From G965267335 sp965267335 (lineage in GTDB: Bacteria; Bacteroidota; Bacteroidia; Cytophagales; JAAEPT01): a DNA stretch of 64,000 nt. Below, in pieces: positions 44,918 to 53,509 of this stretch. Below the pieces are notes generated by a model that saw nothing but the letters and a program-made list of their open reading frames with translations, searched no databases and was not told where the DNA came from. The stretch is taken from NCBI GenBank assembly GCA_965267335.1, contig OZ253953.1:3038001-3102000 (forward strand), written 5' to 3'. The translations under genes were made by a program, and so were the position numbers. Numbering within the stretch: position 1 is the stretch's first letter; every line of letters starts with the position of its first letter.

Positions 44918-45274
44918 CAGGCCAAAACAAACGTTTTAAGCTCATAAGATTATTTTTTTAATTATTAAATTGATAATTAGTTGACTGATATTCGAGTAAA
45001 AATTGTGGTGATTTATCAAGTGATTTTCGAATTGTAGGGGGTGCAGAATTGAGATATTCTGAAAAAATAAGCTAACTGACTCTGCATATTCCGTGGCTGC
45101 GTAAGCACAGGGATAATCTGAGCTCACAGAAACATATAAAACAGGATGATCGTGCACGTCTTTTATACGGAGAATTAAATACAGAGGGTTATAATACTCC
45201 ATAAGACACCTAATTATCAAGGCTACTCTACCAAGATCAACCTTACCTAAGAATCATTACATTAAACCCATATA
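44918..45274. other. Intergenic, no supported gene
   Basis: Between promoter C and the terminator of the lectin/CBM9 gene. A 92-codon minus-strand frame (44942-45220) has an atypical composition, no clear start context and no recognisable domain, so I do not call it. A single box-like ATTGTAGGGGG occurs at 45031-45041 (plus strand) without companions at 11- or 22-bp spacing. Confidence 0.5.
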
Positions 45275-45305
45275 AAAGCCTGACTCCAGTCGAAAGCCAG
45301 GCTTT
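45275..45305 (-). terminator. Terminator of the lectin/CBM9 gene
   Basis: Perfect 8-bp stem AAAGCCTG (45275-45282) / CAGGCTTT (45298-45305), 58 bp after the stop of the minus-strand gene. The minus-strand T run is short (TTTTA). Confidence 0.6.
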
Positions 45306-45362
45306 ATTGCGTAAAGATGAATCTGAGAAAGTTCATGTTAGATGCTGGGAATTAAATCCGGG

Positions 45363-47615
45363 TTAGAGTTTTATGAGTTTTTGCTGAAGCAATACCTGAG
45401 TGCCGGTTTGTATTTCAATTATATAGGTACCTGAAGCCAGGTCTGGGTTTATTTCAACCGAATTGTCAATTGATTCAACTCTTTTAGAATACATTATTCT
45501 CCCCAGAACATCTGATATCTGAATGGAAATAGCATCGGTATAAAGTCCTTGAATAGTGATTACATCATCAAATGGATTAGGGAAGACAGTTACGTCCGCA
45601 TCGCTACCATCCTTAATAACAACAACTTCACTTAATGCACTAGTGCCATCAAAATCCAGTTGCTTCAAACGATAATAGACTAGTCCTGTAGGTGCGTTAT
45701 AGTCGGCAAAAGAATAGTGCAGTGGTGTACCTGAGTTACCAGCTCCTACTACTTCTCCAATATTTTCCCAATGAACCATATTGGTGGACCTTTGTATTAT
45801 AAAACGATAATTATTAATCTCGAATAATGTAGTCCAATCCAGTTCAACAAAACCCATCACATGCTCTCCCCTAAAATTCAGTAGTTCCACAGGTAAGGGT
45901 TCGCAATCGGTAAATTCCTGAATACCAAAAAGACTGGTGTTGTTCCAGGCGCCAAAAGAGCCATCAAACCACCCTTGCTCATGATCTCTACCTCCGCCTC
46001 CGTCATCATCATTGAGTTTCACATCGAAGCCAATTTCATCGTTTACGGATGGAGCACTCCCACCAATTGTGGTCCAGGGAAAACTAATTTCAAGAATATA
46101 ACCTCCAGCTACTACAGACTCTGCAAATGATACACCTGCGGTGGCAGCATGTTTGTATTCGGTGACGGTTGGAGCATTATTATATGCAAATGAATACTGA
46201 TAATCATTGGCTCCATAAGCTCCACTTTTATCATTACCAATATCAATGAACACTTCTGCTCCATCATCATCCCAGTTATTTCCACTATCATCACGAAGGT
46301 CATCATCGGTTACTTCTATGAGCATATAGAGATTGGTGGCGTCATATGCTGTCTTATAAGTACCAGCCAAATCAGGTGCACTCATACCACCCTGACTCAA
46401 AGGTACTGCCGCGTAGTTATCCCAAAATGATTCATCTGCTCCATCGATTGTTGGGGCACCATTGGCGATATCTATCTTACCTCCTACAGTTATATCAACT
46501 GCCGAAGAACTCGAATTGGTCATAGATGGATCATAGTATGCTGTAGTCACAAGACTGCTTGTTCCAACATCCGGATCATTCCAGTCATAGGTATAAGGGT
46601 CAGTATAATCCACCCCAACTCTTACACCCCCTATATAGAATTCAACTGAATCAACCGTATTACCGGATGGAGGCACTACAAAAGCATCAATGGTAATTGG
46701 CGTCTCACATGCGCTATACACCTGACCATCGTATGGATTTACGATAGATACTGTCTCATCACACAAAGGTCCACCCACCTGATCAGAGATATCTTGCTGG
46801 TTGGCATCACTTACTGTTGCAGGGTTAGTAGCTCCATCCTTCCCTGATGACCAACTTTGATACAAACCAACTGAACCAAAGTAAGTCTCGAGTTCATATC
46901 CCGACCCGGTAAGGTCATGAGTCAACACATCCGTTCCATCAATACTCACAGTCAATACATCGGTGCCTGGATCATAAGTTATACATACAGTATGCTCTAG
47001 TCCATCCTCCAGGTTTCCTGGGTTAGCACCGGCAATCTTACCAAAGTCTTCCGGGTCACCATCAACATGGATAGCCACCTGATCTTCATTACCCGTACCT
47101 TCATAATTACTGTCGAAACCAGCCAAACCCTGACTGCTCCAGGTATCAAATTCCACCGTAATCATATTGCCACAACCATTCCGATATCCGAGCCCACCAC
47201 CACAAGTTCCTACTCCCCAAACACAATCAGAAAAGGAAAATGCTAATCCATCACCTTTGGTATCTGAACCTACTTCATCGTCTCCCGGACAACCAAAATA
47301 AACCTCATAGCACTTACTAAAAACACCATCAGTGACTGGGTTGTATGTATCTGTTCGTTCATGTACAGCTGCACCTGCACAACCCGTAGTTGCTGTACTC
47401 AATAATTGTATCACTCCATTTCCATGATCTGTATAACCGGTTGTACCTGTCGTACCACTGGCATCCCAATCCCCTGACTGGGCATATGAACTGCTCGTAA
47501 AGAATAGAAAAACCAGATAAAACACCAGCGAAGGGTGTAGCCAGTTGTGAATCAAGGTATTACAGAAATATTGACTTCTGTTAATATTGTGATTGTTAGT
47601 TGTAAGTAGTCCCAT
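45363..47615 (-). CDS. T9SS protein with L-type lectin and CBM9-like domains
   Basis: A 750-residue exported protein. Signal peptide ends near SSSYAQ (residue 46). L-type lectin domain ~47-290 (HGNGVIQLL, GDGLAFSF, ITVEFDTWSSQG, EDGLEHTVCITYDP). Ig-like domain ~291-385 (PPSGNTVDSVEFYIGG). CBM9-like domain ~385-590 (IANGAPTIDGADESFWD, MLIEVTDDDLRDD). A short FN3-like segment precedes a T9SS type A sorting domain (VTVFPNPFDDVITIQGL, ASGTYIIEIQTG). The N-terminal lectin and Ig domains match those of the giant protein at 53510. Inference: cell-surface glucan or cell-wall binding. It has an 11-bp-array promoter of its own (D). Confidence 0.85.
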   Translation of the reverse strand: MGLLTTNNHNINRSQYFCNTLIHNWLHPSLVFYLVFLFFTSSSYAQSGDWDASGTTGTTGYTDHGNGVIQLLSTATTGCAGAAVHERTDTYNPVTDGVFSKCYEVYFGCPGDDEVGSDTKGDGLAFSFSDCVWGVGTCGGGLGYRNGCGNMITVEFDTWSSQGLAGFDSNYEGTGNEDQVAIHVDGDPEDFGKIAGANPGNLEDGLEHTVCITYDPGTDVLTVSIDGTDVLTHDLTGSGYELETYFGSVGLYQSWSSGKDGATNPATVSDANQQDISDQVGGPLCDETVSIVNPYDGQVYSACETPITIDAFVVPPSGNTVDSVEFYIGGVRVGVDYTDPYTYDWNDPDVGTSSLVTTAYYDPSMTNSSSSAVDITVGGKIDIANGAPTIDGADESFWDNYAAVPLSQGGMSAPDLAGTYKTAYDATNLYMLIEVTDDDLRDDSGNNWDDDGAEVFIDIGNDKSGAYGANDYQYSFAYNNAPTVTEYKHAATAGVSFAESVVAGGYILEISFPWTTIGGSAPSVNDEIGFDVKLNDDDGGGGRDHEQGWFDGSFGAWNNTSLFGIQEFTDCEPLPVELLNFRGEHVMGFVELDWTTLFEINNYRFIIQRSTNMVHWENIGEVVGAGNSGTPLHYSFADYNAPTGLVYYRLKQLDFDGTSALSEVVVIKDGSDADVTVFPNPFDDVITIQGLYTDAISIQISDVLGRIMYSKRVESIDNSVEINPDLASGTYIIEIQTGTQVLLQQKLIKL

Positions 47616-47784
47616 GCTTTCTTGCTGATGTGTTATTATTTGTTGTAATAATCCAAAAGCCAGTTGAAAACAGTTGGTCTAACCTCACTTATATCTACCT
47701 CCACAAATTGAATTGAATAACCCCTGGCTTAATCAAATAATGTGCTATTGAAAATCGATCATTCCCCTAATCGACTCATTATCA

Positions 47785-47866
47785 CAAAGCTAAAGCCCAT
47801 GTAAGATCATCTATAATTTTACATCCCCACAAATACCCAAACACCCCCCAACAAACACACTACAAT
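47785..47866 (-). promoter_or_regulatory. 11-bp-array promoter D (lectin/CBM9 gene)
   Basis: On the minus strand, units (47866 to 47823): ATTGTAGTGTG, TTTGTTGGGGG, GTGTTTGGGTA, TTTGTGGGGAT; then 30 bp and a perfect -7 box TAGCTTTG (47785-47792). The leader to the start codon is about 165 bp. Confidence 0.82.
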
Positions 47867-48103
47867 TTTTTCACAATTAACTTCAGCGGTCAAAAAAGCA
47901 CATTAGCCAAAAACATCCTCAGGAAAAACACCTTACAATTTCTCCAATGATCGTGTCATATATTACAGCAATTTCACGCATTCCAAACAGCAAATCATGA
48001 TGAACATCCAGCCAAACATCTCATAAAATTTCTATCGAAAAAAAAGGTTCAAATACCTGAATTATTCCTTCCTAAAAAGTGATCAAATTTAACTAGAACG
48101 AAT

Positions 48104-48186
48104 ACTGTAGTGCATTTGTAGGGTAACCCCTGGGAGTATATGGGGGTTTAAATTTCATCACTACACCACGGCTCAGCGTATCTTGC
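48104..48186 (+). promoter_or_regulatory. 11-bp-array promoter E (GH97 gene)
   Basis: Units ACTGTAGTGCA (48104), TTTGTAGGGTA (48115), ACCCCTGGGAG (48126), TATATGGGGGT (48137), then 31 bp and TATCTTGC (48179-48186, 6 of 8 to TAnnTTTG). Unit 4 and the -7 box are imperfect. Sites D and E are divergent and about 240 bp apart; the DNA between holds no other visible feature. Confidence 0.7.
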
Positions 48187-48282
48187 AAAAAGTTTTTGGC
48201 AGCAGGTTTTAACAACTCAAGCGACATAAAGTCATAGTAAGCCTTACTGCATTCAAAACACAAATGGGTTAAATAACTATTA

Positions 48283-50394
48283 ATGAAACGAATTGCGCAA
48301 AAAACAGGAGTAGTTCTACTTTGGCCAGCCATGTGCTTGATGATAGCAAGCTGCGGAAGTAACGAAGGCAGAAAAAGTGACACACAAAATCACGTCAGCT
48401 CTCCTGGTGAAATAAATACAATCAGGTTTTTTCTGTCTAATGAAGGTGAGCCACAATACCTGGTACAACATGGGAAAAAGCTAATTATAGACACCTCAAA
48501 CCTGGGATTTGAATTCAAAAATCAGAATTCCATGAATGACGGTTTTGAAATAGTGAATGCAACTACTCAAGAAATTAACGAAACCTGGGAAATGCCTTGG
48601 GGAGAACAAAGAAAAGTCAACAATCACTACAAAGAACTGCTGGTAGAATTAAAAGAAAAAGAAGGAAACCAAAGGCCATTAAACATATACTTCCGTGCAT
48701 ATGATGATGGCGTGGCCTTCCGGTATGAGTTTCCAAAACAAAAAGGCATCGATACTATTACCATTCTGAGCGAAAACTCCCAATTCACCATGACCGGAGA
48801 CCATCTAAGTTGGTGGACTCCGGGGTGTTGGGATTCTTACGAGTACCTGATCAACAACTGTAGGCTTTCAGAAATTGATGCACGATCAAAAGCCAAAGGC
48901 GATGAGTACTGGAAAAGTGTTATTCGTGAAAATGCGGTTCATACGCCATTCACAATGAAAACTCAAGACGGAACACATATTACCATTCATGAAGCCAACC
49001 TGACAGATTATGCTGGCATGACTATAAAAGTGGATGGCACAAACCTACAGAGTGCACTTGTGGGGTCAGACCGTTATAAACATAAAGCGAAATGTGCTCT
49101 GCCATTCAAAACTCCGTGGAGAACCATACAAATTGCAGACAAAGCAACAGAATTGCTGGATTCACGACTAATCGTTAATCTGAATGAACCCAATCAATTG
49201 GGAGATGTCAGTTGGTTCAAACCAATGAAATACGTTGGCATCTGGTGGGAAATGCACATTGGAACCGCAACATGGGACATGGAAAGCGTTAAAGAGGGTA
49301 AGAGACATGGAGCTACTACCGAAAACACAAAAAAGTACATAGACTTCGCAGCAAAGAATGGATTTGGTGGTGTATTGGTAGAAGGATGGAATACGGGCTG
49401 GGACCGCTGGATTGGCTTTCCTGATAGAGAAGGAGTCTTCGATTTTGTTACCCCCTATCCTGACTATGACCTGACTGGATTGGTGGAATATGGGAACGAC
49501 AAGGATGTTCAGATCATTATGCATAATGAAACGTCAGCGGCCGTCACTACCTACGACCAGCAACTTGACACTGCCTACAAACTCATGAACAATCTGGGTA
49601 TCCATTCCGTTAAAACAGGATACGTAGGCCCTATTATTCCGAACGGAGAATACCATCATGGGCAGTGGATGGTCAATCATTACCGAAGAGTAATTAAAAA
49701 AGCTGCAGAAAACAAAGTTGCTGTAAACGCACACGAGCCAATTAAAGCCACCGGACTCAGAAGAACTTATCCTAATATCATTTCACGAGAAGGAGCCAGA
49801 GGACAGGAATATAATGCCTGGGCTGCTGATGGTGGCAATCCTGCCGATCACATCACTCAGCTTGTCTTCACAAGAATGCTCGCAGGGCCAATGGACTTTA
49901 CACCCGGAGTATTTGATATTTCGCTACCGACCAAACCGAATAATCAAATCAACACTACACTGGCTCACCAGCTGGCACTTTATGTGGTGCTTTACAGTCC
50001 CATACAAATGGCTTGTGACTTACCCGAAAATTACGAAGGAAGACCAGCATTTCAATTCATCAAAGACGTAGGCGTTGACTGGGAAATATCAAAAGCCATA
50101 GACGCTGAAGTCGGTGACTACGTTATCATGGCACGAAAAGAAAGAGAATCCGGAAACTGGTATGTTGGTGGTGTTTCAGATGAAGAAAAACGAGAAATCA
50201 CATTGAACTTTGACTTCCTGGATGAAGGAAAATCATACAAGGCCATCATCTATAAGGATGGTGATACCGCCCACTACCGTAACAACCCCACGGAAATCAA
50301 TATTACCGAACTGGAAGTGGATAGCAAGAGCACTGAGACCATAACCATGGCGGAAGGCGGTGGGTTTGCTATCAGCATTATGCCAGTCGAATAA
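48283..50394 (+). CDS. susB: GH97 alpha-glucosidase lipoprotein, SusB-type
   Basis: A 703-residue lipoprotein (lipobox MIASC, C24). N-terminal beta-super-sandwich, then a TIM barrel with VEGWNTGWD, FDFVTPYPDYD, IMHNETSA (E416), VNAHEP (E485), ARGQEY (E509). The spacings 69 and 24 equal those of SusB E439/E508/E532 (positions from memory), and the retaining-type nucleophile Asp of other GH97 members is replaced, so an inverting alpha-glucosidase is expected. C-terminal GH97 beta domain follows. Expected role: releases glucose from alpha-linked oligosaccharides. Expressed from promoter E; terminator after the stop. Confidence 0.92.
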   Translation: MKRIAQKTGVVLLWPAMCLMIASCGSNEGRKSDTQNHVSSPGEINTIRFFLSNEGEPQYLVQHGKKLIIDTSNLGFEFKNQNSMNDGFEIVNATTQEINETWEMPWGEQRKVNNHYKELLVELKEKEGNQRPLNIYFRAYDDGVAFRYEFPKQKGIDTITILSENSQFTMTGDHLSWWTPGCWDSYEYLINNCRLSEIDARSKAKGDEYWKSVIRENAVHTPFTMKTQDGTHITIHEANLTDYAGMTIKVDGTNLQSALVGSDRYKHKAKCALPFKTPWRTIQIADKATELLDSRLIVNLNEPNQLGDVSWFKPMKYVGIWWEMHIGTATWDMESVKEGKRHGATTENTKKYIDFAAKNGFGGVLVEGWNTGWDRWIGFPDREGVFDFVTPYPDYDLTGLVEYGNDKDVQIIMHNETSAAVTTYDQQLDTAYKLMNNLGIHSVKTGYVGPIIPNGEYHHGQWMVNHYRRVIKKAAENKVAVNAHEPIKATGLRRTYPNIISREGARGQEYNAWAADGGNPADHITQLVFTRMLAGPMDFTPGVFDISLPTKPNNQINTTLAHQLALYVVLYSPIQMACDLPENYEGRPAFQFIKDVGVDWEISKAIDAEVGDYVIMARKERESGNWYVGGVSDEEKREITLNFDFLDEGKSYKAIIYKDGDTAHYRNNPTEINITELEVDSKSTETITMAEGGGFAISIMPVE

Positions 50395-50423
50395 GCATTA
50401 AAAACCCCCTACTCTAATCAAGC

Positions 50424-50462
50424 AACCGGCTCACCGACTATCGTTGGTGGCCGGTTTTTTTA
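50424..50462 (+). terminator. Terminator of the GH97 gene
   Basis: Stem AACCGGC-TCACC / GGTGGCCGGTT (50424-50456, one bulge) followed by T7, 30 bp after the stop codon. Confidence 0.85.
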
Positions 50463-50640
50463 ACCCAGATTGTCGCGAATGGTGCAGTAATACATTCACT
50501 TGGCAGATGGGTTATAAAGCCATAAATACCACTCTAAAAATTGACATTCTCCCTATATAGGCAGAACTATAAATTTTAATTATTGAGTATATTTAATCTT
50601 TGTATATCAGTAAAAAACAGACAGAAACACGAGAGATATA

Positions 50641-51342
50641 ATGAGCATTTTTAGCTATCATTTAATCAAAATGAATTTTTTCTCTGCCCTGAAAACATAT
50701 GTTCTTCCTCCTAAAAAATCTAATGCTCAGGGGTTAATTCATTTGGAATGTATGGCAGCAATGACATTGGGTTCTGCTGTTTTTTCTCCATCCAGAATAC
50801 TGTTCAGACAAGTAGCAATATTTGCACAATGGGAAAACGAGGCTGCTTTAAACAACTTTTTAGAAAAAAACCCATTAGGTAAAAAATTAGCCAAAGGGTG
50901 GCATGTGCGCTTACAGTTTTTAAGGCAATGGGGAACTATAAGTAAATTTAATATTCCCACAGAATCATCAAAAACCCATGAACCTGAAGATCCTGTGGTT
51001 GCCATTACACTCGCAAGAATGAAACTTTTGCAGGTTCCAAGATTCATTCGTTGGGGGCGTCCAGTGGAAAAGTTGGTTCGTGACCACCCAGGTCAAACAT
51101 TGGCCCTGGCATCCATCAGACTCCCAAGAACGGTTTCTACTTTTTCTGTATGGAAATCCCAAAAGGAAATGGTAGAAATGGTTCATGGCCATAGTTCAGT
51201 TCCTCAACCAAAGCGGCATTCAGCAGCTATGAAGGAACGTGAAAGGAAAGATTTCCATATTGAATTCACGACATTACGCTTCAAAGCTATTGGAGAATAT
51301 GGCAACTGGAAAGACCGCAAGAACATTATCCCCTTTTCATGA
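50641..51342 (+). CDS. CrtA-like (spheroidene monooxygenase family) protein
   Basis: A 233-residue protein with the CrtA-family C-terminal block LPRTVSTFSVWKSQKEMVEM, VHGHSSVPQPKRH and a DFHIEFTTLRF strand; two antibiotic-monooxygenase-like ferredoxin halves are visible. Family knowledge: CrtA inserts a keto group in spheroidene, but most family members have other, unknown substrates. No carotenoid genes are in the window. A second ATG at residue 11 is a possible start. The next gene overlaps its stop by 4 bp. Confidence 0.75.
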   Translation: MSIFSYHLIKMNFFSALKTYVLPPKKSNAQGLIHLECMAAMTLGSAVFSPSRILFRQVAIFAQWENEAALNNFLEKNPLGKKLAKGWHVRLQFLRQWGTISKFNIPTESSKTHEPEDPVVAITLARMKLLQVPRFIRWGRPVEKLVRDHPGQTLALASIRLPRTVSTFSVWKSQKEMVEMVHGHSSVPQPKRHSAAMKERERKDFHIEFTTLRFKAIGEYGNWKDRKNIIPFS

Positions 51343-52208
51343 ATTTAGCATACACGAAGCAAAAATTTCAGGATTGGTTTACCCAACAATGGGTAATCAT
51401 TTGGGGAAAAAGAATTACTCCCAGTGAGGTCCCCTGGCTAATGGGACCTTTCGGAAACAAAGGTCCGATTGCCGATCAATTTATAACTGAATTGGCGCAG
51501 AAAGAAGGCCTGACAATTAATCGAAATGCTTCTTCACAAGGACTTATCCCGTCAATTAAAACACTAAATTTATCTGATTCAGAACAGAACAGGTTATCAA
51601 AACAAGTTGCCAGCTTCTATGAGTCGACCTCCAATTACAAATTCAGCTTTTCCGTTAACTGGAATCCCTTTTTTAGAATATTCGGAATTTTGGTTCAAAA
51701 GTTATTCAGCACCCGATTAAAGCAACTAAATATACCAACTAAAAACATCAAGGATTCTAAAGACGTAGAAAGTGAAATCATTACACTTACGGTTCCGGAA
51801 TCAAATGAAGTGAAATACACTATTTGGTTCAGAACCTTCAAATCAACTGGACAAGTCCTTTTTGCTGGTGTCTATAGTGTTTGTACACTGGACTGTGGAA
51901 AAAAATGCGTCAAAGCTACATTTCCATTACCTCAAGGAAATGCTACTGTTATTATGTCTCCAAAAGTAGGTCATAATGGAGAGCTAATACTTAGCTCAGC
52001 AGGAAAGAAATTCGGTGATCCAGGCTTCTATTTTGTACTAACAGACTCAAAGGGAAACCTTTGGTCCAGAAGACACCAATCATTTCGGGACAAACTGATA
52101 GTCTCCGCTAACGATGAAAGTATTTTGACAGAGCACACACAGACACTATGGCATTTAAAAGTACTTAAGTTTACTTATAGGATTAATTCCAGAAATCTAG
52201 CTCCCTGA
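51339..52208 (+). CDS. Hypothetical protein coupled to the CrtA-like gene
   Basis: A 289-residue protein overlapping the CrtA-like gene by 4 bp (ATGA), so the two are co-translated. No signal peptide. Central hydrophobic segment around 108-120 (FFRIFGILVQKLF). The region VYSVCTLDCGKKCVKATFPLPQGNATVIMSP has cysteines spaced as a possible metal or disulphide site (C-x3-C-x3-C). No family recognised. Co-translation suggests a partner or second enzyme of the CrtA-like protein. Confidence 0.65.
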   Translation: MNLAYTKQKFQDWFTQQWVIIWGKRITPSEVPWLMGPFGNKGPIADQFITELAQKEGLTINRNASSQGLIPSIKTLNLSDSEQNRLSKQVASFYESTSNYKFSFSVNWNPFFRIFGILVQKLFSTRLKQLNIPTKNIKDSKDVESEIITLTVPESNEVKYTIWFRTFKSTGQVLFAGVYSVCTLDCGKKCVKATFPLPQGNATVIMSPKVGHNGELILSSAGKKFGDPGFYFVLTDSKGNLWSRRHQSFRDKLIVSANDESILTEHTQTLWHLKVLKFTYRINSRNLAP

Positions 52209-52521
52209 CTTATATCAACCATTTTCCGATCAGTGCTCCCCAATATTGGTTCCTATAGATTTTCTTACTTAACCATTCAGAATATGAGAACAATATTTTT
52301 TGACTTCTATGCTGGTAATTCTTCATACTACAACTAACTCCTCGCCAAACAAGGCAGTCAAAGTATTGGTCATATCAAGAAACGCCCACCCTCGACTTTA
52401 TCATCATTTCTACCAAGACTGTAAATTCGTATAGTTGTTAGGTTTTTAGATGCATTAAAATACGGCAGTACGACAATTATTTCTGTGGAATAACTAATTT
52501 GCCGCTACAATCAAAAACACC
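52209..52521. other. Intergenic, nothing recognisable
   Basis: 313 bp. No open frame of note, no terminator with a clear T tract, and no 11-bp array. It presumably contains the promoter of the next lipoprotein gene. Confidence 0.5.
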
Positions 52522-53340
52522 ATGAAACGAAACACACTTTTTACCCTCATTCTCATTGCAATACTATACAGCTGTGGAGGAAAGAAAACAGAAAACACAG
52601 CCGAAGAGAAGCAAAAACTATCGGAAGTTCTTAACAAGCATTACGAAGCAATGCAAAGTAATAAATGGAAGGACATTGAAACTGTAGCGCTTAAAATGAC
52701 CATGTCATCAAACGGACAATTAGGTGAAATGTCTATCGCCATGGATATGAAGGTCAAACTTCCGGACAAATTATACGGAGTCGTAACTGTGAACGGTGAA
52801 GAAGTCACCATGATTACCAATGGAGATGAAGGAATCACAAGAATGGGTGGTTTTTCCACCCCAATGAGCGCAGCCGATGTAGCTGACCTAAAAGACAATC
52901 TGATACTTGAAGGTGAGCTTTACCGGTACGAAGAAAAAGGTCACAAAATAGTTTATCAGGAAGAAAGAACTGTCAACGGCACTAAGTATCATGTACTGGA
53001 TGCTAAACTCAAAGGAAAGGAAAACTACGACATCGAAATGTTCATTAACGCGGAAACTTACCTCTTAGATATGATGGAGCTTAGTGGTGAAGAGCAGGGA
53101 CAACACATCGACATGACCATGAATATGGATAATTACGAGGTTGTTGATGGTATAAATGTCGTCTCCGATATCTCATGCTATATGAACGGGAATAAGGTGA
53201 TGTCAATCAATCTATCAGACATGAGTTTCAATGTCACAATAGATGACGAAGTATTTGACCTGGAACAATACAGTGACAGTGATTACAGCATCGATCTGGA
53301 TGACCTGGATGATATTGATGAGGAGCTCGGTTTAGAGTAA
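52522..53340 (+). CDS. LolA-like outer-membrane lipoprotein
   Basis: A 272-residue lipoprotein (lipobox LYSCGG, C about 18). The body has an alternating strand pattern and an N-terminal helical segment (LNKHYEAMQSNKWKDIE) like the LolA/LppX fold that binds lipid acyl chains (MEMSIAMDMKVKLPDKLY). It ends in a run of acidic residues (SIDLDDLDDIDEELGLE). Similar genes in Bacteroidota have no assigned function. A terminator follows. Confidence 0.7.
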   Translation: MKRNTLFTLILIAILYSCGGKKTENTAEEKQKLSEVLNKHYEAMQSNKWKDIETVALKMTMSSNGQLGEMSIAMDMKVKLPDKLYGVVTVNGEEVTMITNGDEGITRMGGFSTPMSAADVADLKDNLILEGELYRYEEKGHKIVYQEERTVNGTKYHVLDAKLKGKENYDIEMFINAETYLLDMMELSGEEQGQHIDMTMNMDNYEVVDGINVVSDISCYMNGNKVMSINLSDMSFNVTIDDEVFDLEQYSDSDYSIDLDDLDDIDEELGLE

Positions 53341-53404
53341 AATCATATCAATGGATAAAATCCGTTGATGCTATCCTCCATTCTGGTAATCAAAAAATTC
53401 AAAT

Positions 53405-53430
53405 AAACCCGTACATCTCTGTACGGGTTT
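53405..53430. terminator. Bidirectional hairpin between convergent genes
   Basis: Perfect 11-bp stem AAACCCGTACA / TGTACGGGTTT with a TCTC tetraloop; T-rich on both sides. It separates the lipoprotein gene from the giant adhesin gene. Confidence 0.8.
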
Positions 53431-53509
53431 ACCTTCATCTCAATTCTTGTGTAAAGCAGGTTCAGCATGAACTCCATTGATTTACACGATTTTCGCTATA
53501 CTGAGTATT

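Noticed and set aside
45031..45041. Single box ATTGTAGGGGG
   Set aside because: No partner box at 11 or 22 bp and no gene downstream on the plus strand.
44942..45220. 92-codon minus-strand frame in the gap before the barrel operon
   Set aside because: No signal, domain, or start context; composition resembles non-coding AT-rich DNA, and it begins right next to promoter C.
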